A DNA stretch of 64,000 nucleotides, taken from assembly GCA_949752735.1 (NCBI GenBank), contig OX457036.1:83984991-84048990 (forward strand), written 5' to 3'. This document shows, in pieces, positions 45,401 to 52,209 of the stretch. A program made the position numbers and the translations under genes. Origin of the DNA: Lumbricus terrestris. Its lineage: Eukaryota; Annelida; Clitellata; Crassiclitellata; Lumbricidae. Positions within the stretch are counted from its first letter, which is position 1. Every line of letters begins with the position of its first letter. The notes under the pieces were generated by a model. It saw nothing but the letters and a program-made list of their open reading frames with translations, was not told the origin of the DNA and did no database searches.

Positions 45401-45488
45401 ATTGTAGGCGGCTTATGACGAGCTACATAATGTCTTCAGCAGATTCATCAGCGTCGTCTCAGAGGGAGAAACTCAAGCAGATGAATAG
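24654..45488 (+). CDS. Receptor-type protein tyrosine phosphatase, WSC-EGF(3)-TM-PTP(2), 22 recognised exons, 5'-incomplete
   Basis: Spliced gene; each exon is listed separately. The inferred exons sum to 2,493 bp (830 codons plus stop) and the reading frame closes at all 21 junctions with GT-AG introns. Residue map: half a WSC domain (1-44), EGF-like modules (45-91, 92-135, 136-179), transmembrane helix (about 195-220), juxtamembrane region, PTP D1 (about 285-575) and D2 (about 590-825). D1 keeps KNRFKNI, DYINASFIQ and HCSAGVGRTGTF, so it can form the cysteinyl-phosphate intermediate, but its acid loop is WED, not WPD. D2 has VSSTDYELTG where HCSAGxGRTG belongs, so it cannot be catalytic. 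The protein should dephosphorylate phosphotyrosine at the inner face of the plasma membrane, with the ectodomain binding an unknown ligand, possibly carbohydrate through WSC. Signal peptide and N-terminal exons were not found. Vertebrate orthology is unclear. Confidence 0.88.
25053..25315. repeat. Unclassified dispersed repeat, copy 2 (RPTP intron 1)
   Basis: Collinear with 14299-14560 in the same orientation, with small indels. Both start around AATAAAAT and end in a T/C-rich block with TTTTTCCCC or TTTTGGCCC. Classification unknown. Confidence 0.65.
26384..26524 (+). CDS. RPTP exon 2: EGF-like module (MEGF/laminin type)
   Basis: After TTATATAG, before GTGAGG; phase 1-1. Encodes CPTGNYGYGCSRICNC at the start and CKPGWKGTSC at the end, the pattern of EGF modules in Tie/MEGF-type receptors. 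Confidence 0.9.
26600..26737 (-). mobile_element. SINE 3' part (same family as 41.2 kb)
   Basis: The reverse complement matches 41.26-41.37 kb: CAATTGCTCAGCGCTTCGGC, GTGAAACTCYGATGCAGTGTCC and GGGAGCGCCTCTGAGTAG. The tRNA-like head is cut off near 26738, where a LINE begins. Confidence 0.75.
26738..27893 (+). mobile_element. 5'-truncated LINE with ATTTG-type tail (RPTP intron 2)
   Basis: Plus-strand frames encode the end of a LINE RT: ILDVYVDQHLTWNTHIDQLS, TLYYSMVQPYLCYCNMVW and, after a frameshift, HSYETRSSLSLRSEFARTNS and RRRGPLFWNSLPQSLKAS. The element ends AATAAATTATTTGATTTGAT. The copy at 57.1-57.9 kb shares the C-terminal HNHNTRSRFNI/FSGPKLWNSI pattern and the same type of tail. Confidence 0.78.
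28167..28298 (+). CDS. RPTP exon 3: EGF-like module
   Basis: After TTTTTGTAG, before GTAAAT; phase 1-1, 44 codons, six Cys (CEILNGDCLTNETC near the start, VCRCSDGF near the end). A LINE begins within about 10 bp of its splice donor. Confidence 0.88.
28303..28795 (+). mobile_element. L2-like LINE 3' fragment directly after the exon 3 splice donor
   Basis: RINKLQSVLNAAARLIGGIP and FIREELHWLPMQKCIEFKMF align with the intact LINE at 21.6 kb. The 3' end has GGGAGCGCCTCTGAGGAG and GGGGCGCTATATAAATG. Confidence 0.85.
28796..29769. other. RPTP intron 3, nothing further recognised
   Basis: A+T-rich intronic sequence with no motif-bearing ORF and no clear repeat structure. Confidence 0.5.
29770..30515 (+). 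mobile_element. L2-like LINE 3' fragment with internal palindrome and GAAT tail
   Basis: Frames broken by several stops encode LLEQELTFIPHIHRLA-like and LETLHWFPTRQRMEFRISAL sequences of the L2-type RT C-terminus, then SVIVPVVWNGLPRELR. The tail is (GAAT)n at 30494-30515 after AGAAGCGCTATATAAATTC. A 126-bp palindrome interrupts it. Confidence 0.82.
30193..30318. repeat. 126-bp near-perfect palindrome, no spacer
   Basis: Arms 30193-30255 and 30256-30318 are reverse complements with one mismatch, centred on AAC|GTT. The right arm is genuine LINE sequence (it encodes GLLLVPFARTATMQNRAFS in frame), so the left arm is an inverted duplicate of it. Confidence 0.94.
30612..30743 (+). CDS. RPTP exon 4: calcium-binding-type EGF
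   Basis: After GATTTTCAG, before GTGATT; phase 1-1. Starts with DIDECATG and contains NCTNTVGGYRCHC, the D-x-D-E...N...Y/F pattern of cbEGF domains, including the Asn and aromatic positions used for calcium binding. Confidence 0.92.
30744..31913. other. RPTP intron 4, no other feature
   Basis: A+T-rich intron with TAGGCCTA at 30554 (just upstream), 31072 and 31490. No RNA gene or transposon end found. Confidence 0.5.
31914..32037 (+). CDS. RPTP exon 5: transmembrane helix
   Basis: Encodes a short polar stalk (SNRNGGTNGEK), then a hydrophobic helix of about 24 residues containing GAVVGSVCGVLVILAII, then CYR on the cytoplasmic side. Two tandem CAG acceptors (31911-31916) allow a one-residue alternative. 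Phase 1 to 2. Confidence 0.88.
32828..32910 (+). CDS. RPTP exon 6: juxtamembrane, basic stop-transfer
   Basis: After CATAAAG, before GTGAGT; phase 2-1. RRRQQGLPPGSKASD continues the basic stop-transfer after the helix, followed by EVSVTSERPLAS. Confidence 0.8.
33381..33452. repeat. (TA)n microsatellite in RPTP intron 6
   Basis: About 36 uninterrupted TA dinucleotides ending about 33 bp before exon 7. Likely highly length-variable. Confidence 0.95.
33486..33616 (+). CDS. RPTP exon 7: juxtamembrane lead into D1
   Basis: After TCTTGCAG, before GTAGGC; phase 1-0. Encodes VYYVPIKTAPKKLSIKELAE, then RRLQQEFS, the usual helix with an EF motif just before the first PTP domain. A long TA repeat ends about 33 bp upstream. 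Confidence 0.85.
33890..34665 (+). mobile_element. L2-like LINE 3' fragment with AAAT tail (RPTP intron 7)
   Basis: SCYYQLRQLKVISRSLTPIA, LVHAFVVSRLDYCSGIYGGL and RVQRTVARLIGRILKFGRVS match the RT thumb of the L2-like LINEs. The end is GGAGCGCTATATCAAATT followed by AAAT repeats (34642-34664). Stops and frameshifts break it. Confidence 0.83.
35019..35106 (+). CDS. RPTP exon 8: start of PTP D1
   Basis: After CTTGTCAG, before GTAAGA; phase 0-1. Ends KKKNRFKNIIP, the KNRYxNI motif that lines the phosphotyrosine pocket. Confidence 0.92.
35807..35883 (+). CDS. RPTP exon 9: D1, DYINAS motif
   Basis: After CTCCATAG, before GTGACA; phase 1-0. DDHCRVTL and GSDYINASFIQ match the conserved D1 motifs. 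Confidence 0.94.
36484..36520 (+). CDS. RPTP exon 10: D1 microexon
   Basis: 37 bp between TTTTCACAG and GTAAGA; phase 0-1. Encodes GYYDSDKLIATQ, linking DYINASFIQ to the GP...DFW block. Confidence 0.92.
36801..36898 (+). CDS. RPTP exon 11: D1, DFWRMIWE motif
   Basis: After GTTGTTTTAG, before GTTTGT; phase 1-0. GPRVETIDDFWRMIWEYKVG and TIVMVAQLVE are canonical PTP sequence. Confidence 0.95.
37110..37710 (-). mobile_element. CR1/L2-like LINE 3' fragment with ATTAC-like tail (RPTP intron 11)
   Basis: The tail (TGTAA)n lies at 37115-37131 and is followed by CAGCGCCCACAAAAGCCACG, the 3' UTR block of the 1.9-5.0 kb LINE. Minus-strand coding includes RSSSYLSLSRPPVSSSLKF and PALWNGLPTYLR, the extreme RT C-terminus. 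Confidence 0.82.
38228..38350 (+). CDS. RPTP exon 12: D1, KCxxYWP motif
   Basis: After TGTTCGTAG, before GTAAAA; 41 codons, phase 0-0. KCEKYWPERG and EDIYSEFAIRDFLVSK. Confidence 0.94.
38779..38924 (+). CDS. RPTP exon 13: D1, WED loop and start of the catalytic loop
   Basis: After ATCTTTGAAG, before GTAAGA; phase 0-2. VKQWQLLSWEDCKTP stands where other PTPs have QFxFxxWPDxGxP; the general-acid Asp is kept but the Pro is Glu. Ends VVHCS. The acceptor was chosen because it alone restores phase with exon 12. Confidence 0.86.
39373..39508 (+). CDS. RPTP exon 14: D1 P-loop
   Basis: After TTTAATACAG, before GTAAAT; phase 2-0. Continues HCS with AGVGRTGTFIAVDNLIE, giving a complete P-loop with Cys and Arg, then LRQQRSQMVQTQ, the first part of the Q-loop. 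Confidence 0.95.
39987..40136 (+). CDS. RPTP exon 15: D1 C-terminal helices
   Basis: After TGATTTTAG, before GTAAGG; phase 0-0. KQYEFIYAALLTEFMLGDTT completes QTxxQYxF and the final D1 helix. Confidence 0.93.
40404..40440 (+). CDS. RPTP exon 16: D1-D2 linker microexon
   Basis: 37 bp between TATTTGTAG and GTAAGT; phase 0-1. MLEETRHQISEY, probably part of the inter-domain helix. Confidence 0.78.
40970..41043 (+). CDS. RPTP exon 17: start of D2, degenerate
   Basis: After ACATTGCAG, before GTCAAG; phase 1-0. LTSKSLRNNKVAQMDGILVQ aligns with the region of KNRxxNI...DYINASFI but keeps almost none of those residues. Confidence 0.82.
41180..41405 (+). mobile_element. tRNA-derived SINE with an L2-like 3' end (RPTP intron 17)
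   Basis: The head contains GTAGTGGTGGCGTCG (A-box region) and GGTTCGAATCC (perfect B box). A body shared with 26.6 kb follows (GGGCAAGTCCTTCACTC). The tail GGGAGCGCCTCTGAGTAGAG...GGGGCGCTATAACAAGT is nearly the same as the 3' ends of the L2-like LINEs at 28.7 and 30.5 kb, so the SINE probably borrows that LINE's RT. Confidence 0.85.
41747..41869 (+). CDS. RPTP exon 18: D2, DFW block
   Basis: After GTCTACAG, before GTAAAC; 41 codons, phase 0-0. GWKKPDHFISVKQPSLNTIP, DFWTICLENGCRTILFV; the exon structure parallels exons 10-11 of D1. Confidence 0.88.
42270..42434 (+). CDS. RPTP exon 19: D2 middle
   Basis: After TTCTTTCAG, before GTGAGT; 55 codons, phase 0-0. GVSFLPTKEKPVSITGSTTL, then SEEDYGLIYKI. 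The YWP position reads SFLP. Confidence 0.86.
42978..43123 (+). CDS. RPTP exon 20: D2, acid-loop and P-loop region, catalytic Cys lost
   Basis: After TCTTTCAG, before GTAAGA; 146 bp, phase 0-2, the same length and phase as its D1 counterpart exon 13. Ends AGPVLVVSS, where D1 has YTVVHCS; His and Cys are Val and Ser. No WPD remains (MTEFLKTHSIEF). Confidence 0.88.
43291..44165 (+). mobile_element. CR1/L2-like LINE 3' fragment (RPTP intron 20)
   Basis: Starts in NSPVRNLGVIFDQHLSFSDH, then RRIRPMLDFKTASTIATSIV, and ends with VPPLWNKLPPALRQTSDPSY. It is almost identical to the 2.0-3.0 kb copy but with a frameshift near 43.61 kb. The 3' tail is GATTAC repeats at 44144-44164. Few differences from the 2-kb copy indicate that both are recent. 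Confidence 0.9.
44166..44943. other. Rest of RPTP intron 20
   Basis: No recognisable coding or repeat element. A degraded repeat may lie around 44.56-44.83 kb, but I could not classify it. Confidence 0.4.
44944..45079 (+). CDS. RPTP exon 21: D2, lost P-loop
   Basis: After TTATTGAAG, before GTAAGC; 136 bp, phase 2-0, the same size as D1 exon 14. TDYELTGFCLAALNGFDML replaces AGxGRTGTF...; the catalytic Arg is Leu. VDVYQIVQDIRKSKSSF is a normal D2 helix. Confidence 0.9.
45408..45488 (+). CDS. RPTP exon 22: C-terminal exon with stop
   Basis: After GAATTGTAG; phase 0. AAYDELHNVFSRFISVVSEG, then a short acidic tail ending at TAG 45486-45488. It stands where QYxFCYxxxLEYL ends other D2 domains. 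Confidence 0.85.
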   Translation, partial: AAYDELHNVFSRFISVVSEGETQADE

Positions 45489-46174
45489 AATGATGTGTGG
45501 AAACATAACCAAGGCTAAAGCGTATTATAGCCTCTCGTACTTTTCATTTGAAGCTTTTCAACCAGTATTTTCTGTTGATGGATATATATAACGGGTTCTT
45601 AATAATTTTACTCAATTGAAGCTATGTTTTGCATTAATTAATTTGCTGTAAGTTTCATTCTATGTTTAAAAATCCCTGTTTGACAATCATGATCGTAAGT
45701 GAAAGTTTGGTTAGCATTTCAGCGTTATTTGTGAATCTCATTGATAATCTCATAGGCTGTAAACTAAAGATGCAAAAATATTCTATTCAAAATGTCAGTA
45801 TGGCTAGTAGCCTACACAATGTTTTATTGTGTAAAGTTGAATTGCATGCTTTATTCTACAGTTTGCCCAGATATAATTAAATTGTAAGCACAGGATTATA
45901 TTGAATTGTTCACCAAAGCATAATCATTTGGTTAAACTTTTTTATGCCTCCTCATAGGCCTATTTACTTGTATCAGGCTTCATGAAAACGTTTTAGAAAT
46001 TATTTAATCTTTAGCGACAGTAAGTTCGTGTTAATTATTTTTAGAAAATCGTGAATGCTAACAGTTAGAAAATGCGAGGCGAAACACTTTAAATTGAGCT
46101 GAAATGACAAAAGTCTCGAATGTTTATTTTCGGTTTATAGGCCCTACTACATTTCATTTCGATCAATTCATATA
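45489..46174. other. Probable 3' UTR and flank of the RPTP gene
   Basis: A+T-rich sequence after the stop codon. No canonical AATAAA signal was spotted close to the stop, so the cleavage site is unknown. TAGGCCTA occurs near 45.95 kb. Confidence 0.4.
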
Positions 46175-47372
46175 CACCGTGATTCAAAAAAAAGTAAGCC
46201 AAAATGTTTTTCAAATATCTCCAATGCCTGATAACATATCATGCTAAAATTTTCCAAATATTTAGAGAAATGGACCAAGAATATGATTCCAAGATTTCAT
46301 GACAAAAAGTTGAACGGATAAAAGGATATGTATCTTTCAACTTCATATGCCGAAATTTCAGTTTACAAGCAATTTTCTGTTAGATTCAATAAAATGTGAG
46401 TCAAACTTTTTCAGTATCTTTATGGCCTGATAATTAATCATAGTAAAATTTTCCCAATATTTAGAGAATTGAATCAAGAATGGGATTCCAAAATATCAAG
46501 TCATAAATTTGAACGGATTGAAAGATATGAATATTTCAACCTCATCTCCCGAAACTTCAGTTTTCAGCAAGTCTGTAATGGCGTTCTTTGCGGATTTTAC
46601 GCTTGATAGTTCCCAATTTTGGTCTTCAGTGACCCTGGAGTAAAATTAATGGATGCTATTATCGCGAGGTTCTGCTGTCACAACATCCTCTATCTGTAAT
46701 CAGAAATCTATCCCCCAGAAGGTTTTTTTTTCAACAGGGCAGTGCCCCAGCCCACAGAGCCAAGGAAACCATTGAAATGCTGACAAGACTTCATTTCTCC
46801 CACATTATGGCCTCCGAACAGCCCAGATTTGAATCCTGTAGACCATAAAGTGTGGAGCTTGATGCAAGACCGAGTAGACAACAAACCATGGTATAAACAA
46901 TCTGAAGTAGCACTTGATGGAAGTGTGGGATGACCTGGACCAGCGGATAATCGACGATGCTGTTGCCCAATGGCGCCAGTGCCTCCAGTCTTGCGTGCAA
47001 GCAGGAGGAGGACATTTTGAGCATCTTATTTAATTAAACAATCAAACCAAACTGTGGGAATCATGTTGTTATTCAATTCTCTACATATCTGGACAATTTT
47101 AGCATGATTAGTCATCAGGCATTAGAGATATAAGAAAAACAGTTTGACTTACATTTTATTGAATCTAACAGAAAATTGCTTGTAAACTGAAATTTCGGCA
47201 TACGAAGTTGAAAGATACATATCTTTTTATCCGTTCAACTTTATCTAATGAAATCTTGGAATCATATTCTTTGTCCAATTCTCTAAATATTTGGAAAATT
47301 TTGGCATGATATGTTATCAGGCATTGGAGATATATGAAAAATAATTTGGCTTACTTTTTTTGAATCACGGTG
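46175..47372 (+). mobile_element. Mariner/Tc1-type element with doubled inverted ends and TA target duplication
   Basis: Ends CACCGTGATTC at 46175 and GAATCACGGTG ending at 47372, each flanked by TA. The terminal inverted repeat is about 200 bp. Directly inside the left TIR is a second, diverged copy of the same sequence (46386-46585); a shorter inverted counterpart lies inside the right TIR (about 47065-47155). A decayed transposase C-terminus sits in the middle. Confidence 0.88.
46720..47033 (+). pseudogene. Mariner/Tc1-type transposase, C-terminal remnant
   Basis: The plus strand reads QQGSAPAHRAKETIEMLTRL, then, in another frame, WPPNSPDLNPVDHKVWSLMQ, and in a third WDDLDQRIIDDAVAQWRQC and GGGHFEHLI with a stop at 47031-47033. 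These are the second and third catalytic blocks of the DDE/DDD fold. In the second block the family's QQDxAPxH reads QQG, so that catalytic Asp is gone. Two frameshifts confirm decay. The N-terminal DNA-binding half is absent. Confidence 0.85.
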
Positions 47373-47375
47373 TAC

Positions 47376-49545
47376 TCTTCGTTTATTCAAGAAAAACTAA
47401 GTTGACACACCGCAACTTATTACATGAACCAAAACAAAAAAGTATTTTAAAGAAGTAAATAGGCTGAAGTAACGATTGTCCGCAGAATTCAGGCTGGAAG
47501 CATGCGAAAGATCAAAGATAGATTAATTTCTAGTTCCTAGAGTTAACACTGCGAACAGTCTTAAAAAGAACACGAGAGATGAAATTACAGTCATCTTTTC
47601 TAGGCAGTTCAAAGGTGTGTGGTCGCGAACGCAGAGCATAAGGCCTTTTAACAATAGGTGGAAATAGGCTTCGGAGTACATGATTTAAATTCCAGATGAC
47701 ACACTTTAAGAGTCTAACGTCTGCATCATCAATCAAGCGGTCAAGATCAGGGCAATGAGAAGGGAGGTATCCCAATCGCTTGACCTTTTGTAGGAAGCGT
47801 TGAAGTTTGAGGCGATCAATTGCAGTGGTGTATCCCCACCAAGCAGGGGAGGCATACAGAAGACGAGAGATGGTTGTTGCACGGGCTACCTCGTGGAGGG
47901 CAGAAGAGGGGAGACCATGGGCTCGTAGGACTCTAAGCGCGAAGAGCGACCCAGAGCAGGTACTTAGAACAGCATTGACATGTGATGTTGCTCCAAGATC
48001 ATCATTGATGGTCACGCCTAGTATGAGCATTGAAGTTAATCTCTCGATTTCCAATTCGGGAGGAGCAATTTTTTCTTTGGAACTGCGACGGAAGATAATC
48101 ATTTCCTTGGATTTCCCTGCATTAAGTCTAAGATTGTTTCACTCGGCCCAATCGGAAACATTATCAAGTTCCTCTTGAGTTGTATTTTGCATTGAGGCGC
48201 CAATGAGTAAATAAGTGTCATCTGCATATTTCTTCATTTTGTTTTGTGCATGTATCGGATGTAGGTCTGAGGCGCCGACAATGTATGATGAAGGACCGAT
48301 CCCTGATCCTTGAACAACGCTGGCGTTTATTGAAGCCAAAGTTGATATCAGCTTAGCGTAACGAGTGACGTGCATCCTATCACGCAGAAATTCAACCAGC
48401 CAGTTGTAGATGTGGTCAGGAATTTCCAGCTGAGATAGTTTTTGTGCTAAGGTAGAATGGCGCACAGAGTCAAACGCTTTTGAAAAATCAAGTGATATCA
48501 AGGTGGCTTAGTCATTTGTTGTCAGAAGGTCAGTGGCTTGTTGAAGAATGGCTATCAATGCAGCAGTAGTGGAGCCGGTGGGGCGGAAGGCAAATTGGTC
48601 CTCAAGTTTGACTGAAATGGAAGGGGAGTAGAAGGAAGGATAAACGTACTTTTGCACCAGTTCTTTTTCTGTCATTCTGGAGAGAACCGGAACTATTGAG
48701 ATAGGGCGGAAATCAGCTGGCGTCTTCGGTTTAGGCAACTTTGGAATTGGTTTAATGACAGCAACCTTCCACTGTGTCGGCACATGAGAATGAGAGAGTG
48801 ATAGGTTAATGAGGTAGGAAAGGACTGCAGCATATCCAGGAGCTGCAAGCTTCAAAAACCAGGATGGAATCCCATCCGCTCCATCTGCTGTACGACGTAA
48901 ATGATCGAGAAGGTAGAACGTTCGTATCTCAGAAATGAAAGGACGATTGTCGTAGGCTGTCAAACGACTTAATGGTGGAACATAATTTGTGTCGGTGGAA
49001 ATTCTGGCGCAAATGTAAATGTGAATGTAATCGCAAATTTATATAGCGGCTGTGTTATGGCTTCGACCCTGAGGGTGATATCCTTCACCACCGCTACTCC
49101 ACGTTTATATTGCGACCGAGCCACCCGCAGTAATCTCTGACCGACCGGGAATCGAACCCGGGCCGCCGGCGCGGCGAGCGGGCTACCAACCCACTCGGCC
49201 ACCGAGGATCTCGTAGTGATCATTGAGCTCAACAGCACTGATTTCTATGTCCAGATCCGGGGCATTCTTTCGGCTTTTCGTGAGATCCCCGACGCGTTTC
49301 CAACGGTCCTCAAGGCCTGTCCTCGGATCAACATCTTTTAAGTGCTTTTTGGTTGCAAGCTCGATGCAGCGGCCGATTCTACGGGCATATGCTGAGGCCT
49401 CATCAGTGCGACCGGCTCTCATTAAACGGTTCTTCTTACGTAGTTGATGTTTCACGGATGGAGTAAGGAAATAAGGGTCTGCAGTCTGCTGTTGTCATCG
49501 TGATCGAACGAAGAGGATAAAATTGGTTCAGATGCCTCAGAGGGT
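47376..49545 (-). mobile_element. Jockey/CR1-like LINE, 5'-truncated, split by a SINE
   Basis: The 3' region on the minus strand ends near CTTGAATAAACGAAGAG (47.38 kb). Coding runs from about 49480 to 47530 in several frames: FLTPSVKHQLRKKNRLMRAG, RRTADGADGIPSWFLKLA, FRPISIVPVLSRMTEKELVQ, MISLDFSKAFDSVRHSTL, VVQGSGIGPSSYIVGASDLH, KKYADDTYLLIGA, and the thumb LILGVTINDD...LLYASPAWWG. The catalytic YADD is intact. The jump between frames near 48.50 kb and a stop in the RT show decay. The SINE at 49.01-49.21 kb interrupts the pre-RT linker. Confidence 0.85.
49011..49210 (-). mobile_element. tRNA-derived SINE inserted in the LINE
   Basis: Minus strand: TCGGTGGCCGAGTGGGTTGG (A box TGGCCGAGTGG) and GGTTCGATTCCCGG (B box) form a tRNA-like head of about 70 bp. 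The body has a GGTGAAGGATATCACC palindrome, and the tail reads AGCCGCTATATAAATTTGCG, then CATTTACATTT. Removing it rejoins the LINE codons for DHYARIST; at most two bases (CG) are duplicated at the target. Confidence 0.88.
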
Positions 49546-49550
49546 TCCAT

Positions 49551-50506
49551 GACACTTAATCCCGCGACACTTAATACCGCGACAGTTAGCACCGGACATT
49601 TAATCCCGCGACACTTAATCCCGCGACCATTTAATCCCGCGACAATTAATCCCGGCGACATTTAATCCCGGCGACACTTAATCCCGCGACCACATAATCC
49701 CGCGACAGTTAATCCCAGCGACATTTAATTCCGCGACACTTAACACCGGCAAAGTAAGAAATAAATAGTTTAAAAAAATAAAGAAATTAGGAAAGCAAAT
49801 TCTGAATTTATCATATAAAAATCAATAACGTAATATACCTATTCACAGGATTATTCGATATTGCTTAAAAAAAATTCAGCCTTTGCAGTAAAAATATAAA
49901 ACCCTGTACGATTCGATAAAAAACAATAATCACAGCAATATTTAAACGATTTCAGTCTTTGCAGTTAAGAAAATTAAACCATGTAAAATTCGGAAAAAAA
50001 CAATAGTCACAGGAAAATTAAAAAGAGTTCAGTGTTTGGAGTTAAAAATATAAAACCCTGTACAATTCGATAAAAACAATAGTCACAGCAATATTTAAAC
50101 GATTTAAGTCTTTGCAGTTAAAAAATAAAACCATGTACAATTCGGAAAAAACAATAGTCACAGGAAAATTAAAAAGAGTTCAGTGTTTGGGAGTTAAAAA
50201 TATAAAACCCTGTGCAATTCGATAGTCACAGCAATATTCACTATTGTTTACAAAAGCCTATATTACGAGTGAGATAGATGAGACATAGCACGAAGGAACA
50301 CTAGGATTTCGGTTTTACCATACGTATGCAAACTATGCATAGGTACCAAGTGTCGCGGTATCAAATGTCGCGTGGTCATGTGTCGCTGGAATTAAATGTC
50401 GCAGGGATTAACTGTCGCGGGATTAAATGACACGGGATGAAATGTCGCCGGGATTAAGTGTCCGGCACTAACTGTCGCGGTATTAAGTGTCGCGGGATTA
50501 AGTGTC
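49551..50506. mobile_element. Foldback-like element 1: inverted ends made of tandem 15-17-bp repeats
   Basis: The left array (49551-49750) repeats variants of CGCGACACTTAATCC about 12 times. The right array (50348-50506) repeats the reverse complement GGATTAAGTGTCGCG. The outermost 39 bp are a perfect inverted repeat (49551-49589 with 50468-50506). The 600-bp interior is A+T-rich, non-coding and itself internally repeated. No target duplication could be recognised. No transposase is present. Confidence 0.88.
49870..50240. repeat. Two-type alternating 75-77-bp tandem repeat inside foldback element 1
   Basis: About five units. Units with CCCTGTACRATTCGATA and CACAGCAATATTTAAACG alternate with units bearing CCATGTAMAATTCGGAA and CACAGGAAAATTAAAAAG. 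The true higher-order period is therefore about 150 bp. Confidence 0.82.
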
Positions 50507-50570
50507 GGGCTACCGCCCCAGAGCAACCTGATAGAAGGAATCCCAGGAGTAGTAGTGATTCTAATAAGCT

Positions 50571-51119
50571 GACGCTTTTTCTATAGGAGCTATAAATCAG
50601 TTAATGGCGCTATAGAAATCAGTTAAATTCTTAGTAGTTTAGATAACTTGACGCTTTTTTCTATAGGAGCTATAAATCAGTTAATGGCGCTATAGAAACC
50701 AGTTAAATTCTTAGTAGCTTAGATAACTTGTCGCTTTTTCTATAGGAGCTATAAACCAGTTAATGGCGCTATAGAAACCAGTTAAATTCTTAGTAGCTTA
50801 GATAACTTGTCGCTTTTTCTATAGGAGCTATAAATCAGTTAATGGCGCTATAGAAACCAGTTAAATTCTTAGTAGTTTAGATAACTTGACGCTTTTTCTA
50901 TAGGAGCTATAAATCAGTTAATGGCGCTATAGAAACCAGTTAAATTTTTAGTGGTTTGACGCATTTTCTATAGTGGCTATAAATCGGTTAATGGCGCTAT
51001 AGAAACCAGTTAAATTTTTTAGTGATTTGGAAAACTTGACGCTTTTTCTATAGGAACTATAATAAATCAGTTAATGGCGCTATAGAAACCAGTTAAATTC
51101 TTAGTAGTTTAGATAAGCT
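50571..51119. repeat. 79-bp minisatellite, seven copies
   Basis: Unit starts at 50571, 50650, 50730, 50809, 50888, 50958 and 51038. Each has TTTTTCTATAGGAGCTATAA, then GTTAATGGCGCTATAGAAA, so the palindrome CTATAG occurs twice per unit, followed by AGTTAAATTCTTAGTAG. The sixth unit is shortened to about 80% by loss of the AGATAACTT part. Confidence 0.95.
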
Positions 51120-51422
51120 AGGCCACGGTGCAATAGAAGTTAAAATCTATTAAATTCTTCTCGATCAGCAAGGAAACATCGCTAAGGTCGTAAGAATGCC
51201 ATCGAAAAGTCTCTACCTAATATGTCTATAGCGATGGATGAATAAACGAATATCTCGAGGAAATCGGTATTAGTTAGAAAAACTATGCTACTACCCGTTG
51301 CGTTATTATTAGACCTTCCCGTACCCCCTCCACCCGCGATTTGCATGAACGACACTCCATTTTTATACAGTTAAACGTTACCATAAGCGGTATTAGTATA
51401 TTAGTATTACTACAAAATTCTA

Positions 51423-52209
51423 CACTGTGTCCGGATGAAAAGTAGTACACAACTAAAAGTGTCATAACCCGGTCAAAACTTTTAGGATTTGTCTGAAATT
51501 TTTAATACAGCAACAGCGACCATATATACACGAGATCCTAAAGCCGATTAGAAATATTCGTGAGTTTGTCAAATTTATGAGCGTTTAAAATGCAGCACCA
51601 ACAAATTGAACTTTCCAACTTGGAAAACCTGAAAAGAAGTGAAATTCAGCTATATCCGGTATTCAAAATGTCCTTCTTGTTCACGAACACACGACCGTAG
51701 ACGTAGTAGTTGTCCAGGGATACAGTCGGTTTCATAACCCGTAGCTGTGGCCGCCCAGCAGTCCAGACCCCGATCCGGAGTACCAGGTGCATTTACTGGA
51801 GGGGCGCATTTTTCGTTCACGCGTATTCATGACATCGATAACCGTAGGGCGTAGGGCGCGTCTGATTGAAGAGTGGCGGATGTTTGACCAAGTGATCATC
51901 GACCGGACCATCAAACAGTAGCGTCTACGTCTGCGGTCGTGTGTCCGTCAACGAGGAGGACATTTTGAACACCAACTGTAGCCGAACTTCACTCTCTTAT
52001 GTGAGGGCCCATGTTGGAAACTTTAATTTTTCAGTGCTCCATCGCAAACGCTAATAAATTTGGCAAACTCGCGAATATGTGCAAACGACTTTGGAATCTC
52101 GTGTACGTATGGTCACTGTTGCCGTATTAAAAATTTCAGACAAATCCTAAAAGTTTTGACCGGGTTATGACACTTTTAGTTGTGTACTACTTTTCATCCG
52201 GACACAGTG
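51423..52209 (+). mobile_element. Mariner/Tc1-type element inserted in the fibre-like gene
   Basis: Ends CACTGTGTCCGGATGAAAAG and its inverse, ending at 52209, each flanked by TA. TIRs are about 180 bp with scattered differences. The interior keeps a plus-strand transposase scrap: EEWRMFDQVIIDRTIKQ and, after a stop, QRGGHFEHQL (51.86-51.98 kb), the C-terminal signature also seen in the 46-kb mariner. Most of the transposase is deleted. Confidence 0.88.

Noticed and set aside
49551..51119. CRISPR-like appearance of regularly spaced short repeats
   Set aside because: The arrays are contiguous tandem repeats without unique spacers, in an animal genome; they are transposon ends and a minisatellite.
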